Assembly: GCA_029942205.1 (NCBI GenBank)
Contig: JAOZTL010000020.1
Coordinates: forward strand, 1-14,880
DNA length: 14,880 nucleotides
Source: Bacteroidales bacterium
GTDB lineage: Bacteria; Bacteroidota; Bacteroidia; Bacteroidales; JAOZTL01
Direction of reading: 5' to 3'
Of the stretch, positions 1 through 7,567 are shown in pieces. The translations under genes were made by a program, and so were the position numbers. The notes beneath the pieces are model-generated. The model worked only from the letters and a program-made list of their open reading frames with translations, ran no database searches and had not been told where the DNA came from. Within the stretch, counting starts at the first letter, position 1; each line of letters starts with the position of its first letter.

Positions 1-1
1 A

Positions 2-964
2 CAGGATTCTCTAAAATTAGACACAATAGAAAAAATAGTAAAGCAAAAGACAGTTGTTGATGGCTTTGTTATTGCTATCGAGACACTCGAAGCTGGCGAG
101 CAACTTGCCGATAGTTTAAAATATTACATTGTAGATCAAGCAGAAACATACGAAACGGTAGAAGTGGTAAGGTATTCGAATGATATTATTGCTTTGTTTT
201 TCAGATCGGTAGAGTTGCGGGAAGACATTGGCGACGAAGATCCAAACTGTTTTTTGACAGTTGCTACTTACGATCAAAATGGAAAAAACTTAGCAAGTGT
301 GTCGTTTGATGAAAACATGGAGGATGAAACAAATTATTGGGCTTTCAATGATGTTTTTTCAGATAATACTGTTTGTCGTACATTTGTTGATTTAGAATCG
401 AATTATTTCCATACGGTTGGCTGCATTTATTATAAAATAACGAAAAAAGGTGATATTATTGAAATGCTTGATTATGAGGGTATTCTTGTGGAATTTCCTA
501 ATAGAGAAGCAATAATTAGTGATATTCGGAAAAAATTCAAACAAGTAAGTACAAATGAAAATTTGAAAACTAGAAATGTAAATATGGATGGAGAGGCTGT
601 TGAAGGTGCGTGGGTTGTTAGTTTTTATGATAAAAATAAGCTAGTAATGATGGAGGCTACTTATGGAGGCGAATCAGGGTCTAGTATTTCGCAAATGTAC
701 ATTCATGATGGTAATTTTTTCTTTAGTTATGTTGTTGATAAGTATTATAATGAGCATATTATGTCGGAAAATTTTGATACGGAAAAAAGTAAAATTGTCG
801 AAAAACGCTACTATTATGATCCAAGTATGGCATTGATTCGATTTATCGAAAACAAAGAGAAAGTAGAAGAATATGCACAATTGATAGAATTAGAAAAAGA
901 AAATATATCGGAATATTATAAATTACGGATTGTTTCTAATTATCGTTATGTACCTAGATATTAA
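2..964 (+). CDS. Hypothetical protein, 5' partial
   Basis: I do not recognise this gene. The reading frame is open from the left edge: codons upstream of the first possible internal start (a GTG at 164) encode normal soluble-protein sequence (QDSLKLDTIEKIVKQKTVVD and onward), so the true start lies outside the window and 320 residues are visible. The protein is acidic, rich in Tyr, Asn, Asp and Glu, and has no membrane segment in the visible part. It looks like a beta-rich Bacteroidota protein of the kind that is often secreted, but the N-terminus that would carry a signal peptide is missing. Two loosely similar halves, each with aromatic-rich strands around residues 120-160 and 200-250, may be repeats of one fold; this is only an impression. 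The gene converges on the MFS gene, with a long hairpin between them. Confidence 0.75.
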   Translation, partial: QDSLKLDTIEKIVKQKTVVDGFVIAIETLEAGEQLADSLKYYIVDQAETYETVEVVRYSNDIIALFFRSVELREDIGDEDPNCFLTVATYDQNGKNLASVSFDENMEDETNYWAFNDVFSDNTVCRTFVDLESNYFHTVGCIYYKITKKGDIIEMLDYEGILVEFPNREAIISDIRKKFKQVSTNENLKTRNVNMDGEAVEGAWVVSFYDKNKLVMMEATYGGESGSSISQMYIHDGNFFFSYVVDKYYNEHIMSENFDTEKSKIVEKRYYYDPSMALIRFIENKEKVEEYAQLIELEKENISEYYKLRIVSNYRYVPRY

Positions 965-977
965 CATATTCGATCTG

Positions 978-1015
978 TTTAATTTTGCCGACACAAGTGT
1001 GTCAGCAAAATTAAA
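978..1015. other. Long hairpin between convergent genes
   Basis: Two 17-nt arms (978-994 and 999-1015) around the 4-nt loop AAGT pair at 16 of 17 positions, with a single C/A mismatch. The core is GCCGACAC/GTGTCAGC. It lies 13 nt after the first gene's stop and 18 nt beyond the MFS stop, so it can act on both transcripts. It is not a textbook intrinsic terminator: on either strand the 5' arm is U-rich and the 3' arm is A-rich, with no U-tract after the stem. It may terminate weakly or protect 3' ends. Confidence 0.6.
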
Positions 1016-1033
1016 TAGGTGAGATTTGACTGT

Positions 1034-2197
1034 TTATTTTTTTTGAGTGATAACAAAAACGAATGGAATTGCTCCTACTGCTAAAAAAGCAGAAAACAGA
1101 AATACTTGCTCTAAACCAAACCAATCACCAAAATATCCTGTACTAAATGCGCCAATTGCATGGATTATAAAGTTTGTGGTCATGTACATTCCATTAAGAA
1201 AAGCTGGACGTGCTGTTTTCTTGTCTTGAACGAGAGCCAATAAAACAGAGCCTGATGAAAGTAGAAAAAAGCCTAAAACAATCAATAACGGAATGCTCAT
1301 CACACTGTCTTTGAAGTAAACGAACAAGAACATAATGATGGGAGTTGCGACGGATGAAATAAGTAACGTGTATCGACGACCAATTCGGTCGGAAATGCCG
1401 CCAGCAGCAAATGTTCCAGCTGCGCCAGCAAATTGGTAAATGGCTAAATTAATGCCGCCTACCCAGAGGCTTTCTCCTTGTGAAGTCAAATAAGTAGGTA
1501 AAAATACACTTAAAGAAGCACGCATTACAGACGAAAAAATTAGAAATCCACTAATGGATAGAAAAAAAGGTAAATATTTGCGAAATTCATCCGATATTTT
1601 TCCACTTTCAATTCGTTGTTGTGCTGTTTGGTGAATTGAAATATCACGAAGCTTGAAATATAGAACCAAAGAAACGATGAATGCCAGTGGTATCAAGCGG
1701 TATGTACCATCGAAGCCCCAAAGTGAAATCCCAGCCAATACGAATAACGGTCCCAATGTACGGGCTAATTCACCTCCCAACATATAAAAACTCATGCCTA
1801 GTCCTACTCGATCTCCTGCACTTTTTTTAATCATTACTGGAGTAGGAACATGAAAAAAAGTAGAGCTAATCCCCATTATAAATAATAATATTGCTAATAC
1901 GGTAAAATTTGGCGACATTCCAAGCAAACTCATTACAGTTCCTGTAACAAAAGGTGCTGCAATAACGGCATATCGCAAACTTGTTTTGTCGGCAAGCATA
2001 CCTACAAATGGATTGGCTAATGAGGGAAGGCGTTGAATAATATTTAATATGCTTGCTAAAGTGTAGCTTATTCCTAATTTTTCGATCAATAACGGAAGTA
2101 CTGGTGCTAAAAAAGAAGAATAAATATCATGAACAAAATGACCTATTGATATTACAATAACTTTATCAAATCGTTTTGTTTTTTGTTGATTTTCCAT
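1034..2197 (-). CDS. MFS transporter, fosmidomycin-resistance (Fsr)-like
   Basis: This is an inner-membrane major facilitator of 387 residues with about 12 hydrophobic segments, close to the usual Fsr length of around 400. Residues 18-41 (GHFVHDIYSSFLAPVLPLLI and onward) match the first helix of the Fsr group, which has a conserved H-x-x-x-D-x-Y motif. The loop with FFHVPTPVMIKKSAGDR near 115, followed by GGELARTLGPL, matches the Fsr FHP segment and the helix after it. MFS motif A copies appear as GMLADKTSLRY in the first half and GGISDRIGRRY in the second, as expected for a 6+6 arrangement. Fsr proteins export drugs such as fosmidomycin by proton antiport; substrates of Bacteroidota relatives are mostly untested, so the substrate here is unknown. 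The ATG start is followed at once by a charged N-terminus and helix 1. It is the last gene of the leftmost minus-strand group, 116 nt after the thioredoxin gene. Confidence 0.85.
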   Translation of the reverse strand: MENQQKTKRFDKVIVISIGHFVHDIYSSFLAPVLPLLIEKLGISYTLASILNIIQRLPSLANPFVGMLADKTSLRYAVIAAPFVTGTVMSLLGMSPNFTVLAILLFIMGISSTFFHVPTPVMIKKSAGDRVGLGMSFYMLGGELARTLGPLFVLAGISLWGFDGTYRLIPLAFIVSLVLYFKLRDISIHQTAQQRIESGKISDEFRKYLPFFLSISGFLIFSSVMRASLSVFLPTYLTSQGESLWVGGINLAIYQFAGAAGTFAAGGISDRIGRRYTLLISSVATPIIMFLFVYFKDSVMSIPLLIVLGFFLLSSGSVLLALVQDKKTARPAFLNGMYMTTNFIIHAIGAFSTGYFGDWFGLEQVFLFSAFLAVGAIPFVFVITQKK

Positions 2198-2297
2198 GTT
2201 TTCTATTTTTATGGTCTTCTGATTGATGACTTGTGCTAAATTGTTTTTGATAAGTTATTGATTATGAGAGTTGTTACATTAGTACGTAAGCAACATT

Positions 2298-2315
2298 AAA
2301 AAGGTCAAAGACCTT
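2298..2315 (-). terminator. Probable intrinsic terminator of the thioredoxin gene
   Basis: On the minus strand AAGGTC-TTT-GACCTT forms a 6-bp stem with a 3-nt loop (2301-2315), followed by further T residues (GACCTTTTTAATG). The stem overlaps the stop codon of the TlpA-like gene. It is short, so termination is probably partial; it would separate this gene from the downstream MFS gene. Confidence 0.5.
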
Positions 2316-2934
2316 ATTCTTCGGCTAATTTGTTTAGTGTTTCGATGATGTGAGAGCTACCCCAGTCAGACGCACCAATTTCACGTACAATGATTTTTCC
2401 TGATTTGGAAATAATAAAAGTTGTCGGAATGCTCTCTGTTTCAAATGGTTTTGGTAATTGGTAATTGGAACTAAATACAGGAAAAGTGAATTCTTTATTT
2501 TGAATGAATGGCTGAACTTTAGATATTTTTTCATTACTTAACACCACTAATTGGATGTTTTCATTATTTTCTATTTCATCATAAAGATTCTGAATACTAG
2601 GCATTTCGGCAACACAAGGAGGACACCAAGTCGCCCATAAATTCAAGAAAATGACTTTTCCTTTATAATCGGATAAATTAAGCTCTTTTCCTGATAAATC
2701 GAGCATTGGGTAATTAAAATCATCAGCGGTAAGTTGTTTTGCATCAGTAGATTCCTGTACTTCAGGGGCAATTACAAATGCTTTAATTTTGTTTACACCG
2801 CCCATTATTTGTGCTCGTGTAGATGGAATAATCATGCCAATTATAAGCATGATAAATATAAAATCTCCTGCAATATTTGCTTTTGATTTTGTCGAAAAAT
2901 ACATTTTTATTTTATTTTTTATTTTATCTATCAT
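2314..2934 (-). CDS. TlpA/ResA-like thiol-disulfide oxidoreductase, membrane-anchored
   Basis: A 206-residue protein with one N-terminal membrane segment (about residues 21-37, FIFIMLIIGMIIP) after a Lys-rich cytosolic start, then a thioredoxin fold in the periplasm. The active site is WCPPC at 103-107 within the typical strand NLWATWCPPC. The fold continues with SNEKI in the helix/strand region and a cis-proline loop IPTTFII with Pro170. These are hallmarks of the AhpC/TSA-Redoxin-TlpA group, which reduces disulfides in periplasmic proteins, for example during cytochrome c maturation; the specific client cannot be read here. The length is normal for a single-domain TlpA. A second possible start is Met11, but the Lys-rich segment before the membrane helix fits the annotated start. 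A terminator hairpin separates it from the upstream symporter gene, so it probably has its own promoter, which I could not identify. Confidence 0.88.
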   Translation of the reverse strand: MIDKIKNKIKMYFSTKSKANIAGDFIFIMLIIGMIIPSTRAQIMGGVNKIKAFVIAPEVQESTDAKQLTADDFNYPMLDLSGKELNLSDYKGKVIFLNLWATWCPPCVAEMPSIQNLYDEIENNENIQLVVLSNEKISKVQPFIQNKEFTFPVFSSNYQLPKPFETESIPTTFIISKSGKIIVREIGASDWGSSHIIETLNKLAEE

Positions 2935-2992
2935 GTTATTCCTTGAATTGAAAAAAAGTAATATTCGTATTTATATAAATATCTGTATATAA

Positions 2993-3021
2993 CAAAAAAC
3001 CGACAAGCAAAAGAATGTCGG
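2993..3021 (-). terminator. Intrinsic terminator of the AGCS symporter gene
   Basis: On the minus strand the stem CCGACA/TGTCGG (3016-3021 with 3000-3005) encloses a 10-nt loop and is followed directly by TTTTTTG. This is the canonical layout of a GC stem plus U-run. It begins 22 nt after the symporter stop codon and ends 58 nt before the thioredoxin start. Confidence 0.75.
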
Positions 3022-3043
3022 CTTTAATGTAAGTTAAAAAAAA

Positions 3044-4753
3044 TTAATTATCTGGGTATTCTTTTTTGAAATTTTTCCAGTATTCGGCAATTGTTGCTTT
3101 CATTTCTTTACTTAAAATAAGTAATCCTAATAAGTTTGGAATTGTCATTAACGCAATGGTAATGCCCGAAAGTATCCAAATAATGGTTGTATCCGTGAAT
3201 GAAGCAAGGAAAAAACCAGCAACATAAAACAAGCGGTAAAATATGACTGATTTAGGACCAAAAATAAATGTCATCGATCGATCGCCATAATATGACCAAG
3301 AAATTGCCGTTGAAAAAGCAAAAAGCAATAGTCCGATAGACACAATGTACTGCCCCCAATGACCAAAAAAGCTACGAGTAAAAGCGATTGTTGTTAGTGG
3401 TGCGCTGTGAATCAGTGATTTACCCTCTATTACGTAGTTGTTTCCTGCATTTTCTGTAAATTCAATTTTTCCTTTTTTGATAGGAATCACGCCTGTAAAT
3501 GGTTTTTGATCTAACGATACGCGAATGTTTTCGGCTATCGAGCGAGCATGTAATATGCTTAAGTCATTCGTTATTTGTCCGTTTTCTATGTTTAATTGAC
3601 CATTGAAAACCGTGATTTTTTCAGTTCCGCTTAAATGGTTGTAAAGTGCTTCTTTATCAGCTTCATTTTCTTCTGTATAGCTCGAATTAAGCACTTCGAT
3701 GTCTGCATATTGAAATTGATTCTCGAATTTTTCATTCCAGACTCCTGACGAAAGAAGCACCAATCCTGTTAGCGTACAAATGATAATGGTGTCGATAAAT
3801 GGCTCTAATAAAGCAACCATTCCCTCAGATACAGGCTCTTGTGCACGTGCTGCGGCGTGTGCGATTGGTGCAGATCCTTGACCCGCTTCATTTGAAAAAA
3901 GTCCTCTATTTACGCCTCTGTTGAATGCAAAAGCCAAACTTGCACCTAAGAAACCGCCTGTGGCAGCCGATCCTGTGAAAACGTCAGCAAAAACAGCAAT
4001 TGTAGAAGGAATAATATTTTCATAATTGTAGGCAATTACACTTATTGCTCCGATAAAATAAATAAGAGCCATTGCTGGCACTAATTTCTCTGTAACCTTT
4101 GCTATTCGCTTGATTCCGCCAATAATTACAATTGCAAGAAGTACGGATAAAACTGCACCAGTAACGATATGCTGTATACCAAAAGTAGTAAATAAGGCGT
4201 TTGAAATACTATTAATTTGTGGTAAGCTTCCTGTGCCAAATGAAGATAAAATTGTAGCTCCTGCAAAGAAAATTCCCATCCATTTACCTGTTTGTAGTAT
4301 TTTCCCGTTTTTCATTTTTATATTCAAACGGTGTTTCATGTAGTACATTGGTCCTCCCGATATACTTCCATCGGGGAGTGTTTCACGATATTTGTGCGAA
4401 AGAGTTACTTCTACAAACTTGGAAGTCATACCGATAGCCGCCGTTACTAACATCCAAAAAAGTGCTGCGGGACCGCCCAAGTGAATGGCTAATGCTACTC
4501 CTGCAATGTTTCCTGTACCTACTGTTCCTGAGAGTGCTGTTGTAAGTGCTTGAAAATGAGACGTGTCTCCAACGTCGTCTTTTTTATCAAATTTTCCTTG
4601 AACGATTTTCAAAGCATGTCTAAAATATCTTATTTGAGGAAATTTTAGATAAATAGTAAAAAAAACTCCTGTTCCTAGTAATAAAAAGACAAACCATTGA
4701 GAACCTCCGATTAGAGCATCTATGGATTGAAAAAGCTGGTTTAGTACTTGCAT
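3044..4753 (-). CDS. Alanine/glycine:sodium symporter (AGCS family) with extra loop
   Basis: An inner-membrane amino-acid:Na+ symporter. Family signatures are clear: [19 protein letters not shown] at 72-90, ISGGPMYYM at 131-139, and the long signature [20 protein letters not shown] at 282-301. AGCS proteins take up alanine or glycine with sodium (or proton). The protein is 569 residues, while typical members have about 450-490. The excess is one hydrophilic block at about 341-452, between the helix ending [11 protein letters not shown] and the segment [17 protein letters not shown], which are adjacent in ordinary members. The remaining helices, including [14 protein letters not shown], are intact, so the transporter core looks functional. 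The ATG is preceded by an A/T-rich leader and diverges from the outer-membrane protein gene across 265 nt. Exact substrate unknown. Confidence 0.93.
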   Translation of the reverse strand: MQVLNQLFQSIDALIGGSQWFVFLLLGTGVFFTIYLKFPQIRYFRHALKIVQGKFDKKDDVGDTSHFQALTTALSGTVGTGNIAGVALAIHLGGPAALFWMLVTAAIGMTSKFVEVTLSHKYRETLPDGSISGGPMYYMKHRLNIKMKNGKILQTGKWMGIFFAGATILSSFGTGSLPQINSISNALFTTFGIQHIVTGAVLSVLLAIVIIGGIKRIAKVTEKLVPAMALIYFIGAISVIAYNYENIIPSTIAVFADVFTGSAATGGFLGASLAFAFNRGVNRGLFSNEAGQGSAPIAHAAARAQEPVSEGMVALLEPFIDTIIICTLTGLVLLSSGVWNEKFENQFQYADIEVLNSSYTEENEADKEALYNHLSGTEKITVFNGQLNIENGQITNDLSILHARSIAENIRVSLDQKPFTGVIPIKKGKIEFTENAGNNYVIEGKSLIHSAPLTTIAFTRSFFGHWGQYIVSIGLLLFAFSTAISWSYYGDRSMTFIFGPKSVIFYRLFYVAGFFLASFTDTTIIWILSGITIALMTIPNLLGLLILSKEMKATIAEYWKNFKKEYPDN

Positions 4754-4799
4754 AAAATTGTGTTTTTCGATAAAATAAAATTGAAGTGGTAAAAGTAAA

Positions 4800-4839
4800 A
4801 TTTTATGTTAGGGAGTCAAAATTTTTATGAACATAAAAT
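4800..4839. repeat. Inverted repeat in divergent intergenic region
   Basis: Perfect 10-nt arms ATTTTATGTT (4800-4809) and AACATAAAAT (4830-4839) flank a 20-nt spacer. The repeat lies 46 nt upstream of the symporter start. The arm-to-arm centre distance of 30 nt, about three helical turns, would let a dimeric or tetrameric regulator contact both arms on one face. It could also arise by chance in very AT-rich DNA. No protein is assigned. Confidence 0.35.
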
Positions 4840-4957
4840 GATTTTTTTAAATCAGTCTTCATTTTTTATTTTGCATTTCAAGTGCATTTATTTTAATTGT
4901 CTTATTATTAGTGATTTATAAGTATATTTTAATTCCTTTTGGACAAAAAAATAAAGG

Positions 4958-4991
4958 TTTGCTTATTTTCCGATAATTTTAATTAGATTTG
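4958..4991 (+). promoter_or_regulatory. Bacteroidota-type promoter of the Omp85-like gene
   Basis: A -7 element TAGATTTG (4984-4991) matches TAnnTTTG exactly. A TTTG at 4958-4961 lies 22 nt upstream as the -33 element. The start site should fall near 4997-5000, giving a leader of about 20 nt that is A-rich before the ATG, as expected for genes in this phylum that lack Shine-Dalgarno sites. The remainder of 4754-5018 holds the inverted repeat and otherwise featureless AT-rich sequence; no clear symporter promoter was found. Confidence 0.6.
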
Positions 4992-5018
4992 TAGAATAAA
5001 CCTATTAAAAAAAATATT

Positions 5019-6329
5019 ATGAAAAAAACAGTATTGATTGTTTTATTTGCTTTCGGGCTAATAAACGTTTTTGGACAAGAAGAAGATAAAAAAACGGAAA
5101 ATGTAAAAACAGGCTTTAGCATGGGAGCAATTCCTGTAATTGCCTATAATTCAGACGAAGGGCTTAAATATGGCGCATTAGCCAATATTTATTTATATGG
5201 AGATGGCTCACGCTATCCAAAATACGATCATTCTATTTATATGGAATGGTCTCGGACAACCAAAGGTGGCGGAGTGAACAGAATTACCTATGACTCAGAC
5301 CGTTTGATTCCAAATATACGCACAACTGCCGATATTGCATTTTTGACAGAAAAAGCACTTGATTTTTATGGATTTAATGGATATAAAAGTTTGTATAATC
5401 CAAATTTTGCCGATTCTACGAGTGACGAATATATTTCTTCTCTTTATTATCGCTTGGAGCGGAAACAATTACGCTTACAATTTGATTTTCAGGGAGATAT
5501 TATCGAACAGAAACTGCGCTGGTTAGCAGGATTTGCATATTATGGAATCGATATTGCAAGTATTGATAGAGAAAATTACACGGATGAGCCAACATTAATC
5601 CCTACGGGTACTCAGTTGTTATATGATAAATATGTAAATTGGGGGGTGATTCCTGAAAATCAGGCACTTGGTGGTGATGTGAGTTTTTTCAAATTCGGTG
5701 CTGTATTCGATACACGTGATAATGAGCCAAATCCGAATAAAGGAATGTGGTCAGAAGCATTATTCTTAGTTGCGCCATCGTTCATAGGCAATGATGATAA
5801 TTTTACTAAAATCATGCTTTCTCATCGACAATATTTTACATTAGTACCAAATCGATTAACATTTGCGTATAGAGCAAGTTATCAGGCAAAATTATCAGGA
5901 ACTATGCCTTTTTATATGCAATCATTTGAATTTAATTCAAAAAGCACCAACGAAGGTTTAGGCGGAAGCAAGAACTTACGAGGGATTCTTCGTAACCGAA
6001 TTATTGGCGATGGCTATACTTTTGCGAATGCTGAATTTAGATGGAAAGCTTTGAATACTAAAGTTTTCGGGCAGAATTTTTACATTGGACTAAGTAGCTT
6101 TTTGGATGCAGGACGAATTATTGATCCTTTTAATATGGATTTGTCTGGAGTACCTAATAATGAGCTAGCTAACTTTTATGTAGATGATGAAAACTGGCAT
6201 TTAACTTTAGGTGCAGGTATTCGTTTTGCATTGAATGATAATTTCATTATTGCCGTAGATTACGGAACAGCTCTTGACGAAAGAGACGGAACTTCAGGAC
6301 TATACATTGGTCTTAATTGGTTATTTTAA
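5019..6329 (+). CDS. Omp85/BamA-like outer-membrane beta-barrel protein, no POTRA domains
   Basis: A 436-residue protein with a Sec signal peptide (MKKTVLIVLFAFGLINVFGQ, cleavage near 19-20). The mature part reads as alternating amphipathic strands throughout. Two Omp85 superfamily landmarks are present: FGAVFDTRDNEPNPNKG at 227-242, matching the DTRDN-x-x-x-P-x-x-G strand, and LRGI at 320-323 in GGSKNLRGILRNR, corresponding to the conserved loop-6 VRGF/Y motif. The chain ends in NWLF, with the C-terminal aromatic residue needed for recognition by the BAM machinery. There is no room for POTRA domains (BamA itself is about 800 residues), so this is a barrel-only 'surface antigen' type protein common in Bacteroidota. 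Its function is unknown; do not read it as the essential BamA. It stands alone on +, with its own promoter and terminator. Confidence 0.82.
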   Translation: MKKTVLIVLFAFGLINVFGQEEDKKTENVKTGFSMGAIPVIAYNSDEGLKYGALANIYLYGDGSRYPKYDHSIYMEWSRTTKGGGVNRITYDSDRLIPNIRTTADIAFLTEKALDFYGFNGYKSLYNPNFADSTSDEYISSLYYRLERKQLRLQFDFQGDIIEQKLRWLAGFAYYGIDIASIDRENYTDEPTLIPTGTQLLYDKYVNWGVIPENQALGGDVSFFKFGAVFDTRDNEPNPNKGMWSEALFLVAPSFIGNDDNFTKIMLSHRQYFTLVPNRLTFAYRASYQAKLSGTMPFYMQSFEFNSKSTNEGLGGSKNLRGILRNRIIGDGYTFANAEFRWKALNTKVFGQNFYIGLSSFLDAGRIIDPFNMDLSGVPNNELANFYVDDENWHLTLGAGIRFALNDNFIIAVDYGTALDERDGTSGLYIGLNWLF

Positions 6330-6338
6330 ATACATAAA

Positions 6339-7532
6339 TTATATAACAATACTCGAATCAGCTTCGGGTATTGTTTTTTCTATTTTTGGTAATAATATTT
6401 TTGTAGGTAGTCGTGTCGTATCTAATAAACCGAAAACATACTGGAATGTACCAAAAATAACTTTTGTACGTATATTTGCAAGCACTACTAGTATTGCTTC
6501 ATTTTTAGAATCGTACATTAATAATGCATTATTGCCACGCCACCAACCGCTGTGATAAATCATGTCGCTGCCATCTTTACATTTCAAAATGCGCCAACCC
6601 AATCCATAATTTCTTGCTCCTTTACGTTCTGGACTTTGAGGAGAAAATGATTCGTCAAGTAACTCTTTACTAATCAGATCACCAGCCAGTAAGGCTCGCT
6701 GAAAACGAAATAAATCTTCGACTGTAGAATAGATACCTTTGTCACCCAAAACACCATCTTGATATACAGGCAAGGCTTGCGTCCATTTGTAATGATAGCC
6801 AGTAGCTGAATTTGGTATTCGTTCACGTTTTCCTCTGATAAACAGGCGAGTATCTTGCATTCCACAAGGCACAAAAATGTTTTTCTCCAAAAAATCAGCA
6901 AAAGGCAAAGCTGAAACTTTTTCTACAATCAAAGCCAAAAGCATGTAATTTGTATTGCAATAATTAAATCGATAATTGGGAGGATAATAAAGCAGAGGAA
7001 TGCTATCTGTCATTAAATCAAGTACTTCATTGTTGTAGATTGGTGTTATTTTATCGGTATAACGTTCACAAAAATAAATATAATTAGACAAACCAGAGCG
7101 ATGCGACAGTAGCATACGAATTGTAATTCCTTTGTAAGGAAAATTTGGTAAGAAGTATTGTACTAAATCATCAAGCGAAATTTTTCCTTGATCGACAAGC
7201 ATTAATACAGCCGTTGCCGTTATTGGCTTTGATACAGAAGCCAATTGAAACGAAGTACGTATATTTAGTAAACGTTTTGATTGATAATTTGCCCATCCGT
7301 ACGACTTTTTGAATACAATATTGTTTTTGTGGGCAAATAACACATTTCCATTAAATCGAGTTTTTTGATGAAGTTTTGTAAACAAAGAGTCAATTGAAGG
7401 TGCTATTTTTAGCGAATCGTATACTAATAAAGATTCACTTGTATTTTTTAATGGATTAGCTGCTCGTTTTAGATCCTTATTACATGATAAAATAAGGATT
7501 AAACTTAAAAAAAATAGTGTTTTAATTTTCAT
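6339..7532 (-). CDS. Serine hydrolase, beta-lactamase/class C-like (S12), lipoprotein
   Basis: A 397-residue predicted lipoprotein: signal MKIKTLFFLSLILILSC with a lipobox ending at Cys17. The beta-lactamase/penicillin-binding-protein fold is shown by the SxxK motif S99-V-S-K102 in QLASVSKPITATAVL, the segment LLSHRSGLSNY near 141-151, a YxN motif Y191-C-N193 (RFNYCNTNYMLLALI), and H327-S-G329 in the third motif position. The family (COG1680, Pfam Beta-lactamase) includes D,D-carboxypeptidases, esterases and D-amino-acid peptidases; true beta-lactamase activity is uncommon in this branch and cannot be inferred. It should act at the periplasmic or outer-membrane face. The ATG lies 35 nt after the helicase stop, so co-transcription with that gene is likely, although a functional link is not evident. 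Its 3' end carries the terminator of the neighbouring + gene. Confidence 0.87.
   Translation of the reverse strand: MKIKTLFFLSLILILSCNKDLKRAANPLKNTSESLLVYDSLKIAPSIDSLFTKLHQKTRFNGNVLFAHKNNIVFKKSYGWANYQSKRLLNIRTSFQLASVSKPITATAVLMLVDQGKISLDDLVQYFLPNFPYKGITIRMLLSHRSGLSNYIYFCERYTDKITPIYNNEVLDLMTDSIPLLYYPPNYRFNYCNTNYMLLALIVEKVSALPFADFLEKNIFVPCGMQDTRLFIRGKRERIPNSATGYHYKWTQALPVYQDGVLGDKGIYSTVEDLFRFQRALLAGDLISKELLDESFSPQSPERKGARNYGLGWRILKCKDGSDMIYHSGWWRGNNALLMYDSKNEAILVVLANIRTKVIFGTFQYVFGLLDTTRLPTKILLPKIEKTIPEADSSIVI
6345..6380 (+). terminator. Intrinsic terminator of the Omp85-like gene, inside the convergent gene's coding end
   Basis: A 13-bp stem (6345-6357 with 6363-6375, one G-T wobble) with the 5-nt loop TCAGC is followed by further T residues and C (TATTGTTTTTTC). 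It starts 15 nt after the outer-membrane protein stop. It also encodes the last residues (about TIPEADSSIV) of the convergent serine hydrolase, whose stop is at 6339-6341. On the minus strand the hairpin lacks a U-run, so it mainly serves the + transcript. Confidence 0.75.
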
Positions 7533-7567
7533 TAATTGGGATAAAATTGTTTTTTTTTAATAATACA

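Noticed and set aside
674..880. Minus-strand open frame of 68 codons
   Set aside because: It lies wholly inside the hypothetical + gene and encodes a Phe/Ile-rich composition typical of the reverse complement of AT-rich coding DNA.
2334..2534. Second minus-strand frame overlapping the thioredoxin gene
   Set aside because: It is a +1/+2 shadow of the thioredoxin C-terminus, which is itself complete with cis-Pro170, so no frameshift is implied.
3271..3290. Tandem ATCG run within the symporter gene
   Set aside because: Only about three units; it encodes part of the normal segment GDRSMTF and needs no special explanation.
4110..4343. Plus-strand open frame of 77 codons inside the symporter gene
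   Set aside because: It is antisense to conserved transmembrane segments of the AGCS protein; its Pro/Ile-rich translation is a complement artefact.
6274..6555. Plus-strand frame of 93 codons running from the outer-membrane gene into the hydrolase
   Set aside because: It crosses the strong terminator at 6345-6380, overlaps two well-supported genes and shows no family features.
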